NCBI GenBank assembly: GCA_947488305.1 | Contig: CANKZM010000003.1 | Location: forward strand, 1 to 64,000 | Direction: 5' to 3' | DNA from: an uncultured Roseobacter sp. | Lineage (GTDB): Bacteria; Pseudomonadota; Alphaproteobacteria; Rhodobacterales; Rhodobacteraceae | DNA length: 64,000 nucleotides | Notes under the pieces: model-generated | What the model was told of the DNA's origin: nothing | The model's database searches: none | Seen by the model: only the letters and a program-made list of their open reading frames with translations | Part shown: piece by piece, positions 1 through 7,883 of the stretch | Layout of the letters: each line of letters starts with the position of its first letter | How positions within the stretch are numbered: position 1 is the stretch's first letter | Program-made: the position numbers and the translations under genes

Positions 1-157
1 CGAATACCGTTTCCGCGCCATCAATCCCGTCTCCAAAACTAAGCCAACTTTGGCACAGTTTTAGGGGGGCAAGACAACTATGGTTCTGAGTTGCCTAACG
101 CGGAATTGACAGTATATTCCAACTGGCCCTCGAAGAGGCAGCCGTAAGGGAAATTCC

Positions 158-538
158 TTGTCTGACCGTTTTGTTTTGTTGCTCGCATCCGTTGGGTTAT
201 TCCCGATCGCACTCTCTTATGGCGCGATGCCGTCGGTGAGTGTGCCGATGTTGCTAGGATTTCCCGTCGACACGACAGAGCTCACCCACATCTTCCGGGC
301 AATTATGGGGCTGTATCTGGCGATGTTGATGTTTTGGATTGCCGGGGCATTCAAGTCCGCCTTTACAAACGCCGCCCTTTGGAGCCTGTTCCTATTCATG
401 GCCGGGCTCGCCGCTGGCCGACTGCTGAGCTTTTTGGTCGATGGCTTACCAGATTTCTTGCTGGTGTTCTACTTTTTGGCAGAAATCCTTTTCGCAGCTT
501 TGGCTTTGCTTCGTTTGCGTCAACAAGGCGCGGTTTGA
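158..538 (+). CDS. DUF4345-type small membrane protein
   Basis: The 126-residue protein is almost entirely hydrophobic, with about four predicted membrane segments (near residues 5-25, 45-65, 70-90 and 98-118). The layout of a glycine-rich first helix, a FRAIMGLY stretch and a late AGRLLSF motif fits the DUF4345 family of uncharacterised inner-membrane proteins. The start is TTG, chosen because TAAGGG lies about 8 bases upstream and no ATG gives the complete first helix. It ends 14 bases before the DUF302 gene on the same strand, so the two are probably co-transcribed. A second DUF4345-like protein is encoded at 23510. Function is unknown. Confidence 0.7.
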   Translation: MSDRFVLLLASVGLFPIALSYGAMPSVSVPMLLGFPVDTTELTHIFRAIMGLYLAMLMFWIAGAFKSAFTNAALWSLFLFMAGLAAGRLLSFLVDGLPDFLLVFYFLAEILFAALALLRLRQQGAV

Positions 539-552
539 TCAGGGGGATCAAC

Positions 553-1413
553 TTGGGTATCCGAAACACTCTGTTGGCTGTTGCGCTGGCACTAACCCCG
601 ATCTCCGCCCATGCAGATGATACACTTCAAGCCGACACCGATATCGTGTTTGAAGCAGTTGCAGAGGCGGTGACAGATGCCAAATTGGCAAAGGTGATCG
701 AGATAGATCATGCCCGTTTGGCGGCTGGCGAAGGCGTGGAGATGCCACCGTCGAGAGTTTTGCTTTTCTCTGATCCCGGCGTGAACGCTGCCGTCCTGAG
801 CGAAAATATTCGTGCGGGGTTGGATCTGCCCTTCAGGGTGTTGTCATACGGCGACGAGGCTAAGCCGACCTTGTCTTACACGTCCTCTTCGTTCATCGCC
901 AAACGTCACGGACTTGAGGGTTCAGCGGCCCTTGCTGACTTTGATGAGCGCCTGCAAGCGGTACTGCGCGCGGTAGATGGCGCGGACCCGAGCCCGATTC
1001 CCACCGATGCTGTCGAGCGTGATTTTGGCATTATTGAAATTGCGTCGGGGTATGATGTTGCCGAAACGGTTGCGCGCCTCGAAAAAGCAGTGACCGCGCA
1101 GACAGACACAATTTGGTTCGGCGAGATCGATTTTAAGAAAGAAGCTGCCGCGTTTGACGTTGCTCTTACCGCCGCAAAGCTGCTGCTGTTCGGGGGGCCA
1201 GCGCCCGGTGGAGTCGCAATGGCGGATTACCCGGCGATCGGTCTTGATGCCTTTTGCCAGAAACTGCTTGTCTATGAAAGCACAGATGGCAACGCTGTGG
1301 TTCTGTTCAACGACATCGCCGCCTTTGCACAGCTCTACTATGGCAGCTCAATCGAGCCACACGCGATGCTCAACAAACGTTTAAGCGCGACATTTTCCAC
1401 TGCTGTACAGTAA
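553..1413 (+). CDS. Secreted DUF302-domain protein
   Basis: The open frame extends upstream to 334, but a TTG at 553 preceded by AGGGGGA gives a clean signal peptide (hydrophobic core LLAVALALTPIS, cleavage after AHA), so that start is preferred; the upstream part overlaps the DUF4345 gene. The mature protein shows two DUF302-like halves. Each has the pattern of an amphipathic helix followed by a LLF-G/S-x-P strand and a GLDxP/FxxKLLV segment. DUF302 proteins are small, probably periplasmic and of unknown biochemical role. The gene follows the DUF4345 gene by 14 bases and precedes the sulfatase by 71, suggesting one transcription unit. Confidence 0.75.
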   Translation: MGIRNTLLAVALALTPISAHADDTLQADTDIVFEAVAEAVTDAKLAKVIEIDHARLAAGEGVEMPPSRVLLFSDPGVNAAVLSENIRAGLDLPFRVLSYGDEAKPTLSYTSSSFIAKRHGLEGSAALADFDERLQAVLRAVDGADPSPIPTDAVERDFGIIEIASGYDVAETVARLEKAVTAQTDTIWFGEIDFKKEAAAFDVALTAAKLLLFGGPAPGGVAMADYPAIGLDAFCQKLLVYESTDGNAVVLFNDIAAFAQLYYGSSIEPHAMLNKRLSATFSTAVQ

Positions 1414-1484
1414 GTACGCGCTTAAAAATTCGGGGCTATGAGGTCGACCAGGCGACCCCGATAAAATGCAAGAAAGGATGATTC

Positions 1485-3062
1485 ATGCAGAAACGCTTAT
1501 CAATCGCGCGAACTTTCGTCGGAGCGATCGTCGCTTCGGTTGCTGTCGCCGCAAGCGCAGTTGCTCAAGAGGACAAGCCAAATATCTTGGTGATCATGGC
1601 TGACGATGTCGGTTGGGCCAGCTTGGGAAGCTACCACCAAGGCGTCAAAAGCATCAAAACACCGAACCTGGATCAGCTTGCCGAAGAGGGAACGCGGCTG
1701 ACGGACTACTACGCGGAACCGACCTGTACCGCAGGTCGCGCTGCGTTTTTGACGGGTCAGTTTCCTGTACGTGTCGGGATGCACACCGTTGGTCTTCCCG
1801 GTGATCCCGTAGGCCTGAGCAATGAAGACCCCACGCTTGCAAACATGCTAAAGGCGTTGGGGTATACCACCGGTCAATTCGGAAAAAACCACTTGGGCGA
1901 CCAGAACCAGTTTTTGCCAACAACAAAAGGTTTCGACGAGTACTGGGGCTGGCTCTACCATTTGAATGCGATGGAATATACGTCAGACCCGGATTGGCCA
2001 GACGATCCCGAATTTAATGCCCAATTCGGTCCGCGCAACATCATACATGCCTTTGCAACCGAAGAACTGGATGAAACGGTGGATCCGCGTTGGGGCGTGG
2101 TCGGCAATCAACGCATCCTCGATGATGGACCCGCGCCGCCCGAGCGTCAAAAGACGCTCGATGATGAGGTGACCGAAAAGACGATCGACTTTATTGATCG
2201 CGCTGTCGAAGCGGACACACCTTTTTTTGTATGGATGGCCCCGGCCAGAGCGCATGTTTGGACGCACCTGAGCCCCAAATACGAAGACATGCTGGGCGAT
2301 GGGCGTGGGCTGCAGGACGTTGTGATGCAAGAGCTTGACGACAATGTGGGCAAAGTGATGGCGCGGCTTGACGAGCTGGGTGTCACTGACAACACAATTG
2401 TGGTTTTCACTGCTGACAATGGCCCTGAAACGATGACCTGGCCGGACGGTGGCACGACACCATTTCATGGGGAAAAAGGAACAACCTGGGAAGGTGGTTT
2501 CCGCGTACCAGCGATTATCAAATGGCCCGGCAATGTACCTGCTGGACGAGTCGCAAACGGCATTATGTCTGGTATGGACTGGATGCCAACGCTGGTGGCA
2601 GCGGCTGGTGGCCCTAACAACCTGCCCGAGGCGCTCTTGTCTGGATATGAAGGCTACACAGCACATTTGGACGGATACAACCAACTGTCGTATTTGACGG
2701 GAGGTGCCGAAAGCAACCGCGACGAAATCATCTACTACGAAGGCACGAGCCTTCAGGCCGTTCGCTACCGAGACTGGAAAGCCCATTTCGTGATCCAAGA
2801 GCATGGCTGGGCCGGACCAAAAGAAGAATTAAACGCGCCGATGCTGTTTAATCTGCGCCGCGATCCTTATGAAAAGGCCGCCGAAGAATCCGGGATGTAT
2901 ACCAAATGGATGGGGCAGAAGATGTGGGCGTTTGGACCTGCTGCGCGACTGGTGCAGCAACACCTTCAGACGTTCCAAGAGTTCCCGCCGCGTGGCTCTG
3001 ACCTGGCCAATCAAAGCCAAGTTGAGAAACAGGTTTCCAGCGAAGGCGGGATGTCTCAATAA
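1485..3062 (+). CDS. Secreted arylsulfatase-family sulfatase
   Basis: The 525-residue protein begins with a signal peptide (cleavage predicted after residue 27, AVA-QED), so it acts in the periplasm or outside. PNILVIMADDVGW gives the two calcium-binding aspartates (D40, D41). C81-T-A-G-R85 is the sulfatase signature whose cysteine is converted to formylglycine. A GKNHLGD segment and a TADNG motif supply further active-site residues. The family hydrolyses sulfate esters; the substrate is not readable, although arylsulfates or algal sulfated compounds would fit a marine host. The formylglycine-generating enzyme is not encoded here. AAAGGA lies six bases before the ATG, and a strong hairpin follows the gene. 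Confidence 0.9.
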   Translation: MQKRLSIARTFVGAIVASVAVAASAVAQEDKPNILVIMADDVGWASLGSYHQGVKSIKTPNLDQLAEEGTRLTDYYAEPTCTAGRAAFLTGQFPVRVGMHTVGLPGDPVGLSNEDPTLANMLKALGYTTGQFGKNHLGDQNQFLPTTKGFDEYWGWLYHLNAMEYTSDPDWPDDPEFNAQFGPRNIIHAFATEELDETVDPRWGVVGNQRILDDGPAPPERQKTLDDEVTEKTIDFIDRAVEADTPFFVWMAPARAHVWTHLSPKYEDMLGDGRGLQDVVMQELDDNVGKVMARLDELGVTDNTIVVFTADNGPETMTWPDGGTTPFHGEKGTTWEGGFRVPAIIKWPGNVPAGRVANGIMSGMDWMPTLVAAAGGPNNLPEALLSGYEGYTAHLDGYNQLSYLTGGAESNRDEIIYYEGTSLQAVRYRDWKAHFVIQEHGWAGPKEELNAPMLFNLRRDPYEKAAEESGMYTKWMGQKMWAFGPAARLVQQHLQTFQEFPPRGSDLANQSQVEKQVSSEGGMSQ

Positions 3063-3084
3063 CGACTAGACACACACACAATTC

Positions 3085-3120
3085 AGCACTTCGCCGTGGT
3101 AACGGCGGAGTGCTCCTTCT
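3085..3120 (+). terminator. Hairpin terminator after the sulfatase gene
   Basis: A 13-bp stem (3085-3097 with 3102-3114, one G-T wobble) closed by a GGTA loop lies 23 bases after the sulfatase stop. It is followed by a pyrimidine-rich TCCTTCT stretch rather than a pure T run, so termination may be only partly intrinsic. Confidence 0.7.
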
Positions 3121-3138
3121 ACTATCTCTCAAGATTCT

Positions 3139-3199
3139 GCTTTGGGCTCGGAGCCGTCATGTGACTGTTTCGGTCGGCTGACGGGTGTCAGCCCAAAGC
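3139..3199. repeat. Nested inverted repeats in the 311-base intergenic gap
   Basis: GCTTTGGGCT (3139-3148) is perfectly complementary to AGCCCAAAGC (3190-3199). Inside lies a second perfect 7-bp hairpin, GGCTGAC-GGGT-GTCAGCC (3176-3193), whose right arm shares bases with the outer arm, so the two stems exclude each other. The gap otherwise holds no recognisable gene. Confidence 0.5.
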
Positions 3200-3373
3200 T
3201 ACCGTTAAACCGGACTATCTGACGTCAGCGCCGATGGAGCATTCTTAAGCGATTTGGCAAGGGAGGGTTCCGTTACGGTTTGTTATGAAGACTTCCTCCC
3301 CGCCTAGTCAGGAGGTTGTGGGGCACTACCATAGCGGTGTCCGCCACCCACACAATGATGAGGTAAAGTGCCG

Positions 3374-3634
3374 ATGCAACTGAGATACGTGATCGCTTTA
3401 AATCTGACAATTGTCGCCGGATGCGCGCCGACTTTTGATGTAACGAATTCGACGATCACCGTGAATGGCGAACAATACCCGTTTCGGACTAGCATAGTGG
3501 ACGGCCCCAATGGTCCCTACAAGTTGTCCAGTGTTAAGGTGCGCAGCCAGTATCACAAATGCCTGCCCGACAGTCCCGGAGATTGCGAAGCGGTCGTGCA
3601 GATCGCGGTCGACCAACGCCCCGGCGGCAATTGA
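3374..3634 (+). CDS. Small putative lipoprotein
   Basis: This 86-residue protein starts with a short signal sequence ending in VAG-C, a plausible lipobox, so it may be lipid-anchored. The remainder (PTFDVTNSTITVNGEQYPF...) looks like a compact beta-rich domain with two later cysteines, around KCLPDSPGDCEAVV, that could form a disulfide. A GTG two codons upstream would also be in frame; the ATG at 3374 is preferred because GATGAGG sits about 10 bases before it. I do not recognise the family. It lies between the sulfatase and the accessory segment. Confidence 0.5.
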   Translation: MQLRYVIALNLTIVAGCAPTFDVTNSTITVNGEQYPFRTSIVDGPNGPYKLSSVKVRSQYHKCLPDSPGDCEAVVQIAVDQRPGGN

Positions 3635-3913
3635 GGAGCACTTCCAGCCCGAAGCGGACGCTGCTTTTGGTCAGGAAGTTACCAAACGAGGCATCATCAT
3701 ACTATGGGACAGGTTGGCTGGATACTCGGTATCTTCATCGGGATTTGCGAGCAGCGCAGGGTAAAGGCCTCGCCGCTTACCGGACTGGGTCACGAGTTCA
3801 CCATCTTGCCTCGAACATGGCAATCGGCCACCAGGGCAAGAGAGCATTGGAGATGGCCCCAAATTACACTCTTACGTTGCGCGGTTGAATGCCTTACCAA
3901 GAAGGCTTAGCGT
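3635..3913. other. Gap with no supported gene
   Basis: Several short frames cross these 279 bases, but none has a recognisable motif or convincing ribosome site. The left boundary of the accessory segment may lie here; no copy of the tRNA-Ser 3' end was found in it. Confidence 0.4.
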
Positions 3914-4774
3914 TTGCTCAAAGCCACAACAATCACGTTTGGAAAACGTTTCTTGACAACAGAGATTTCATCCATTGGCGACTTGATCGCCGCCTTACTA
4001 GCTAAAAAGACGACCGACACTGGTGCGATTTGGTACCGTGGACAGAGTGACGCGAGTTGGAGGCTACTGCCAAGCCTCTTGCGCCAGGCGAATGCGATAT
4101 CTGAGTCAAGCCTCCTGACGCGGTTCAAACAAAGCGCTGCAATGCTTGCTTCTCATAAGCCCGAAAGTTCCTTCGATTGGATATTCTTAATGCAGCACTA
4201 TGGGGTTCCGACCCGCCTGCTAGATTGGACTGAGAACCCATTAGTAGCCACCTACTTTGCTGTAGAAAATCGAAAGGAAGAAGATGCTGCTGTTTGGCTT
4301 CTACATCCGAACCGTCTGAACACTAACGCCCATATTAGTGATAAGGACGAGGCTGACTACATCCCTTCCTTCGATGATGTTGAAGTGCAAGGATATTCCA
4401 CAGAACGCGTCCGACTTGACAAGCGCATGAACCTACTGCCAATCGCGGCTATCGCTACCCGTAACAATCCGCGAATACAGGCTCAGCTCGGAACCTTCAC
4501 GATCCACCATAATGCAGTGTTCCCGCACGCGCTTGTTCGCCTATCCAGCCCTTGGGGTCGGATCAGAGGCAAGGAAGCGGCGGCAGTCGGCCTCGCACAC
4601 CTCGCAGAAGCAAGCCAGTATCGGTCTGCCGTCCGTCGTAGTTGTGCGCTCGGTCAACCCGAAAGCGGCTTGGCGGCGGACCTTGCAGCGCAAGCAGTGG
4701 AACTCATTTTCAGCCATGGGCGCTTTCCGTTCAGCCTCACGCGCCTTCAGGAAAGCCTTAAGCTGCCAACCTAG
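3914..4774 (+). pseudogene. FRG-domain protein with replaced C-terminus
   Basis: Residues about 15-200 carry a clear FRG domain: IWYRGQSDASWRLLPSLLR, then LMQHYGVPTRLLDWTENPLVATYFAV, and finally NPRIQAQLGTFTIH. FRG domains occur in phage-related and mobile-region proteins and have no settled biochemical function. After FTIHH the usual tail (a KIIIP-like strand and a final LDGL-type helix) is missing. Instead the frame runs for about 75 codons antisense to the HTH gene at 4541-4927, giving an alanine/arginine-rich, non-family sequence. The gene therefore looks broken by a deletion or rearrangement near 4541-4577. The start is TTG with AAGAAGG upstream. Whether a functional product remains is unknown. 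Confidence 0.65.
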
Positions 4775-4927
4775 GATCAAATAGGGCCGTTTCTCGGTGA
4801 GTGCCGGGAGACCCTGCTTGATCCAGGCGCGCACCGTCTGAGGCGTTACACCAACCATCTCCGCAGCTTCTTCGATCTCGTAGCTTCGATGCACCTTGAT
4901 GCGCGCGGTCGAGTACCGCCGCCCCAT
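4541..4927 (-). CDS. HTH DNA-binding protein with Cys cluster, 3'-truncated
   Basis: The N-terminal 60 residues form a MerR/AlpA-like helix-turn-helix (EIEEAAEMVGVTPQTVRAWIKQGLPAL). A zinc-finger-like part follows, with FHCLRCKVRR and CFCEVCEADC. Proteins of this type are commonly coded beside tyrosine integrases in Rhodobacteraceae mobile elements. Relatives as I recall them continue well past the second cysteine pair, whereas here the frame ends in an unrelated LASDPTPRAG tail, which suggests truncation at the same junction that broke the FRG gene. Its ATG overlaps the stop of the upstream gene (TGATG), so the two are translationally coupled. Confidence 0.7.
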   Translation of the reverse strand: MGRRYSTARIKVHRSYEIEEAAEMVGVTPQTVRAWIKQGLPALTEKRPYLILGWQLKAFLKAREAERKAPMAENEFHCLRCKVRRQAAFGLTERTTTTDGRPILACFCEVCEADCRRFLASDPTPRAG

Positions 4928-5136
4928 CAGTCGTTTTTCCGTGCCGGATCAACCCGGTTGGCTTCAGCCCAGGCGTTAAGATCCGCGCCGCGATAGATGA
5001 TCTTGCGACCTAATTTGTAAAACGCTGGGCCCATGCCCTTATGACGCCACTGCGCCAGCTTGTCCCGGTCACCGATGAGGTTGAGTTCCTCATCGCCAAG
5101 AACGTAGTTTCGGTTCTGCTCGAATAAGTTTGCCAT
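4927..5136 (-). CDS. Excisionase-like small HTH protein
   Basis: This 69-residue protein fits the winged-helix AlpA/Xis type: LIGDRDKLAQWRHKGMGPAFYKLGRKIIYRGADLNAWAEANR, with the recognition helix at LAQWRH and the wing at GRKIIYRGADLNAW. Such proteins act as excisionases or as small regulators in integrated elements. It is followed directly by the second HTH gene with a stop/start overlap, and its upstream region carries three GCCGGAAAT repeats. It probably controls excision or expression of this island; that role is inferred from context. Confidence 0.7.
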   Translation of the reverse strand: MANLFEQNRNYVLGDEELNLIGDRDKLAQWRHKGMGPAFYKLGRKIIYRGADLNAWAEANRVDPARKND

Positions 5137-5209
5137 TTCTTAGGTCCATTCGTTTTTTCTGCGTGGACCACAATGTTGCTGGTATTGGTGATTTCCTATC
5201 GGTGAAGAA

Positions 5210-5240
5210 GCCGGAAATGCCCGCCGGAAATGCCGGAAAT
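5210..5240. repeat. Three GCCGGAAAT direct repeats
   Basis: GCCGGAAAT occurs at 5210-5218, 5223-5231 and 5232-5240, the last two in tandem. The cluster lies about 75-105 bases upstream of the excisionase-like gene (start 5136) and just beyond the 3' end of the next gene. This placement suits an operator or accessory recombination-protein site; no protein is assigned. Confidence 0.6.
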
Positions 5241-5248
5241 CAGTCGCA

Positions 5249-6268
5249 CTAATTCGAATAGAACACTTTCAGTTCTGATTTCAGCCTTTCCTGAACTGTC
5301 GTTCGTCCAACGGATTTTCCCATTTCGTTTTCGGCAAAGGCAATTAGGTCGTAGATGCAGCTTTCCTTTGATACAGGAAGCAAGCCCGCCTGACCCTGTT
5401 GCAGCAGCCTGTCACGCAATACTGACCAATCCAGTGCCGGTGCTCGGCCCCGCTTGATTTTTTGGGTCTGGGCGGGTTCGGAAGACCAAAGAAACCCCCC
5501 GCACCTTCGCGCTTCGACGGGTTGGCTTTGCATGAGTCTTGGAGCAATCATCTCAGCAATTGTGTCAGTGCGGCACCTTAGCGACACAAAATCACGATAC
5601 TCGTAAAGGACTGAATTTGAGCTCCAGTCCGTAGCGAGCGTCAGCGCTGCGGGAGGCAATTGTTGAAACTTGCCCGCATCTTCGTACCGTTGCCGCTCTT
5701 TCAAGTCGACCCATCGTTCGAAATCGATACCTTCAATCTCAAGACTGCCGTCAACAACTGCCGAGAAAATTCGAGCCCATGCCGCATCAAAGATAGGCGC
5801 AAAGTCTGCATTTACTGCTTTGACCAGTTTCAGTTCATCTGCGAACTGCCGGAGCAATGAACGGTGATCCTTAATCAGTAAGGTGTTTAAATCGTACTGT
5901 TTGCCCTCGTGATCTGGTATCAACAACGGTGACGCTCCGCGCAGTTTCTCAATCTGTTTTTCGCGCCATTCAAGGTTATTGGCTGTACAAGTTTCCGCCG
6001 CTTGCGTGTATCCGCGCCGAACGGGCACACCAGCGAAGTTGAAATGGTCTTTGTCAAAGAAAGTGAGTTCACTTTGGGGCTGGAAGTTTCCGGGCATTAA
6101 TTCCCACGCAAACCTGTATTCCACCTCGGTTGGATAGGCGCCAGATTGGCTTGCTCGTTCCGGAAATTCCCATTTTGCCTCCGGCACCTCACCAATCGCA
6201 AGCCACTCAACTGCTTCAGAAAGAAAGCAATATTCGGGAATTTCAATTGGACGAAAGTAATTTGGCAT
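5249..6268 (-). CDS. Unknown island protein, 339 residues
   Basis: No family is recognised. The N-terminal two thirds is soluble and mixed alpha/beta (EIPEYCFLSEAVEWLAIGEVPEAKWEF..., IEKLRGASPLLIPDHEGKQYDL...). The last 80 residues (KRGRAPALDWSVLRDRLLQQGQAGLLP..., ending AENEMGKSVGRTTVQERLKSELKVFY) resemble the helical, possibly DNA-binding C-terminal module of many island-borne hypothetical proteins. It is separated from the integrase stop by one base and shares its strand, so both are likely on one transcript. A role in element maintenance is only an inference. Confidence 0.6.
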   Translation of the reverse strand: MPNYFRPIEIPEYCFLSEAVEWLAIGEVPEAKWEFPERASQSGAYPTEVEYRFAWELMPGNFQPQSELTFFDKDHFNFAGVPVRRGYTQAAETCTANNLEWREKQIEKLRGASPLLIPDHEGKQYDLNTLLIKDHRSLLRQFADELKLVKAVNADFAPIFDAAWARIFSAVVDGSLEIEGIDFERWVDLKERQRYEDAGKFQQLPPAALTLATDWSSNSVLYEYRDFVSLRCRTDTIAEMIAPRLMQSQPVEARRCGGFLWSSEPAQTQKIKRGRAPALDWSVLRDRLLQQGQAGLLPVSKESCIYDLIAFAENEMGKSVGRTTVQERLKSELKVFYSN

Positions 6269-6269
6269 C

Positions 6270-7466
6270 TCAAACAGACACTTTTATGATGTTTGATTGC
6301 GAGTCAGTCACGAAGTGCGACCACCGCTCCATCAGCACTCTACGCTTGTGCAACAAATCAGACCGTGCATAGGCCCTTTCTACATCGGTCCCAACTTGGT
6401 GCGCCAAGCTCATCTCCGCCACCTCACGCGGCGCGCTGGCCACTTCTGAAGCCCAATCGCGGAAGGTCGAGCGGAAGCCATGCACCGTAGCGCCTTCGAC
6501 CTGCATCCGACGCAAGAGCATCAGCATCGACATATTGGACAGCGGCTTGTGGCGTTTCTGGCCTTCGAACACGTATTCAGATTGCATGGCGCGCAGCGGT
6601 TCGATGATCGACAGCATTTCATCCGTGAGTGGTACGCGGTGATCCTCGCCCGTTTTCATACGTTCGGCAGGGCAAGTCCAGACCTTCGCATTTGCGTCGA
6701 TTTCATCCCATCGCATGCCCAGCACTTCGCCAGTGCGTGATCCGGTAAGACAAGTGAACATCAGCGCTTTGGCCGCCATCGCGTTGCGCTTTTTCAGTTT
6801 TGCATAAAAGGCAGGGACATCGCGCCAGTGCATCGCCTTATGGTGTTTGACCTTGGCTTTAACTTTGGGCAGCGCCTGCGCGTCCTTGATCGCCGTCACC
6901 GGGTTTTCCCCGTCGCGGAACCCTTTCGAACGCGCCACGTCCAAGACCGCCTTGATCCGTTGCGCCAAACGCTTGGCGGTTTCGTGTTTTTCCGTCCAGA
7001 TCGGGGCAAGGCACATCATCACTTCGGGCTGCTCTACGCTGTTAATCGGCATGCGGCCAATCTTTGGAAAGGCATAGTCACGCAGTGTGTTGATCCATTG
7101 CTGGCCATGTTTCGCGTTCTTCCACGTGGGCAGGCGGTCGATATGGACCTGTTTTGAAAACTCTTCGAACGTCGGTATTTCCCGCTTGGTATTGAAACGC
7201 GGATTAAGCCCCTGCTTGGCCATACGCCGATACTCCAGAGCCCGTTCGCGCGCCTGATTGATCGTGACAATGTCGGCGCCACCCAAACCGAAGTCGGTAC
7301 GCAGCGGCGCGCCCTTCTTATTCTTCTGACCTTTGACCACCACACGCACAATCCAGCGCCGCGCGCCGGACGGATCGACCACCAGATAAAGCCCGTTGCC
7401 GTCGCCATGCCGACCGGGATCAAGATTCTCCACGAGCTTTTTTGTCAGCTTGCCGGATAGGGCCAT
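6270..7466 (-). CDS. int: P4-type tyrosine integrase
   Basis: The 398-residue protein has an N-terminal arm-binding DUF4102-like domain (residues about 1-95, with DGNGLYLVVDPSGARRWIVR), a core-binding SAM-like domain (about 98-190) and a C-terminal catalytic domain. The catalytic set is visible: R244 in TGSRTGE, K271, H329-G-F-R332, H356 and nucleophile Y366 (ERAYARS). It lies 151 bases from the 3' end of tRNA-Ser(GGA) and is transcribed away from it, the usual arrangement when such integrases use a tRNA gene as attachment site. All catalytic residues are present, so the enzyme may be active. Confidence 0.93.
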   Translation of the reverse strand: MALSGKLTKKLVENLDPGRHGDGNGLYLVVDPSGARRWIVRVVVKGQKNKKGAPLRTDFGLGGADIVTINQARERALEYRRMAKQGLNPRFNTKREIPTFEEFSKQVHIDRLPTWKNAKHGQQWINTLRDYAFPKIGRMPINSVEQPEVMMCLAPIWTEKHETAKRLAQRIKAVLDVARSKGFRDGENPVTAIKDAQALPKVKAKVKHHKAMHWRDVPAFYAKLKKRNAMAAKALMFTCLTGSRTGEVLGMRWDEIDANAKVWTCPAERMKTGEDHRVPLTDEMLSIIEPLRAMQSEYVFEGQKRHKPLSNMSMLMLLRRMQVEGATVHGFRSTFRDWASEVASAPREVAEMSLAHQVGTDVERAYARSDLLHKRRVLMERWSHFVTDSQSNIIKVSV

Positions 7467-7617
7467 TCAAAAACTACCACATTGTCTACCACTCAAGGAA
7501 CAAATTTAGGCAAAACCGAAAGAAACTCAAGGTAAAGCGGTCAATCCCCTAAAACCAACAATACAAAAGAAAAAGGCCGCTCAAGGCGATCTGTAAAAAT
7601 CCAGAAAAATGGTAGTC

Positions 7618-7707
7618 TGGCGGAGCGACAGGGATTCGAACCCTGGAGACGGTCTCCCGCCTACACACTTTCCAGGCGTGCGCCTTCGACCACTCGGCCA
7701 CCGCTCC
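7618..7707 (-). tRNA. tRNA-Ser (GGA)
   Basis: A complete class II tRNA of 90 bases including an encoded CCA. The acceptor stem GGAGCGG pairs before the discriminator G, the anticodon loop CTGGAAA gives anticodon GGA, a long variable arm follows, and the T loop GGTTCGAATCC is canonical. Its 3' end faces the integrase gene, making it the probable attachment site of the element on its left. Confidence 0.97.
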
Positions 7708-7883
7708 GTTGGCGCGGTGTAACGCGGCCTTACCGTTCATTGCAAGAGGCAATTTCACATTACAAAGGAGCGGATGCAACCAGCCGTTCAATATGGCTCA
7801 GCGGCGGTTTTTCCAGCACTTTTGTAGGCTCATGGTCGACCCCAACGAGGGACCAACCCCGTTAGCCGCTATGAGTTGACGGA

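Noticed and set aside
106-111. TTGACA as a -35 box before the first gene
   Set aside because: No acceptable -10 element follows at 16-18 bases.
1983-2804. 273-codon minus-strand open frame
   Set aside because: Antisense to the sulfatase.
7549-7791. 80-codon minus-strand open frame over the tRNA
   Set aside because: It is the tRNA-Ser sequence read as protein.
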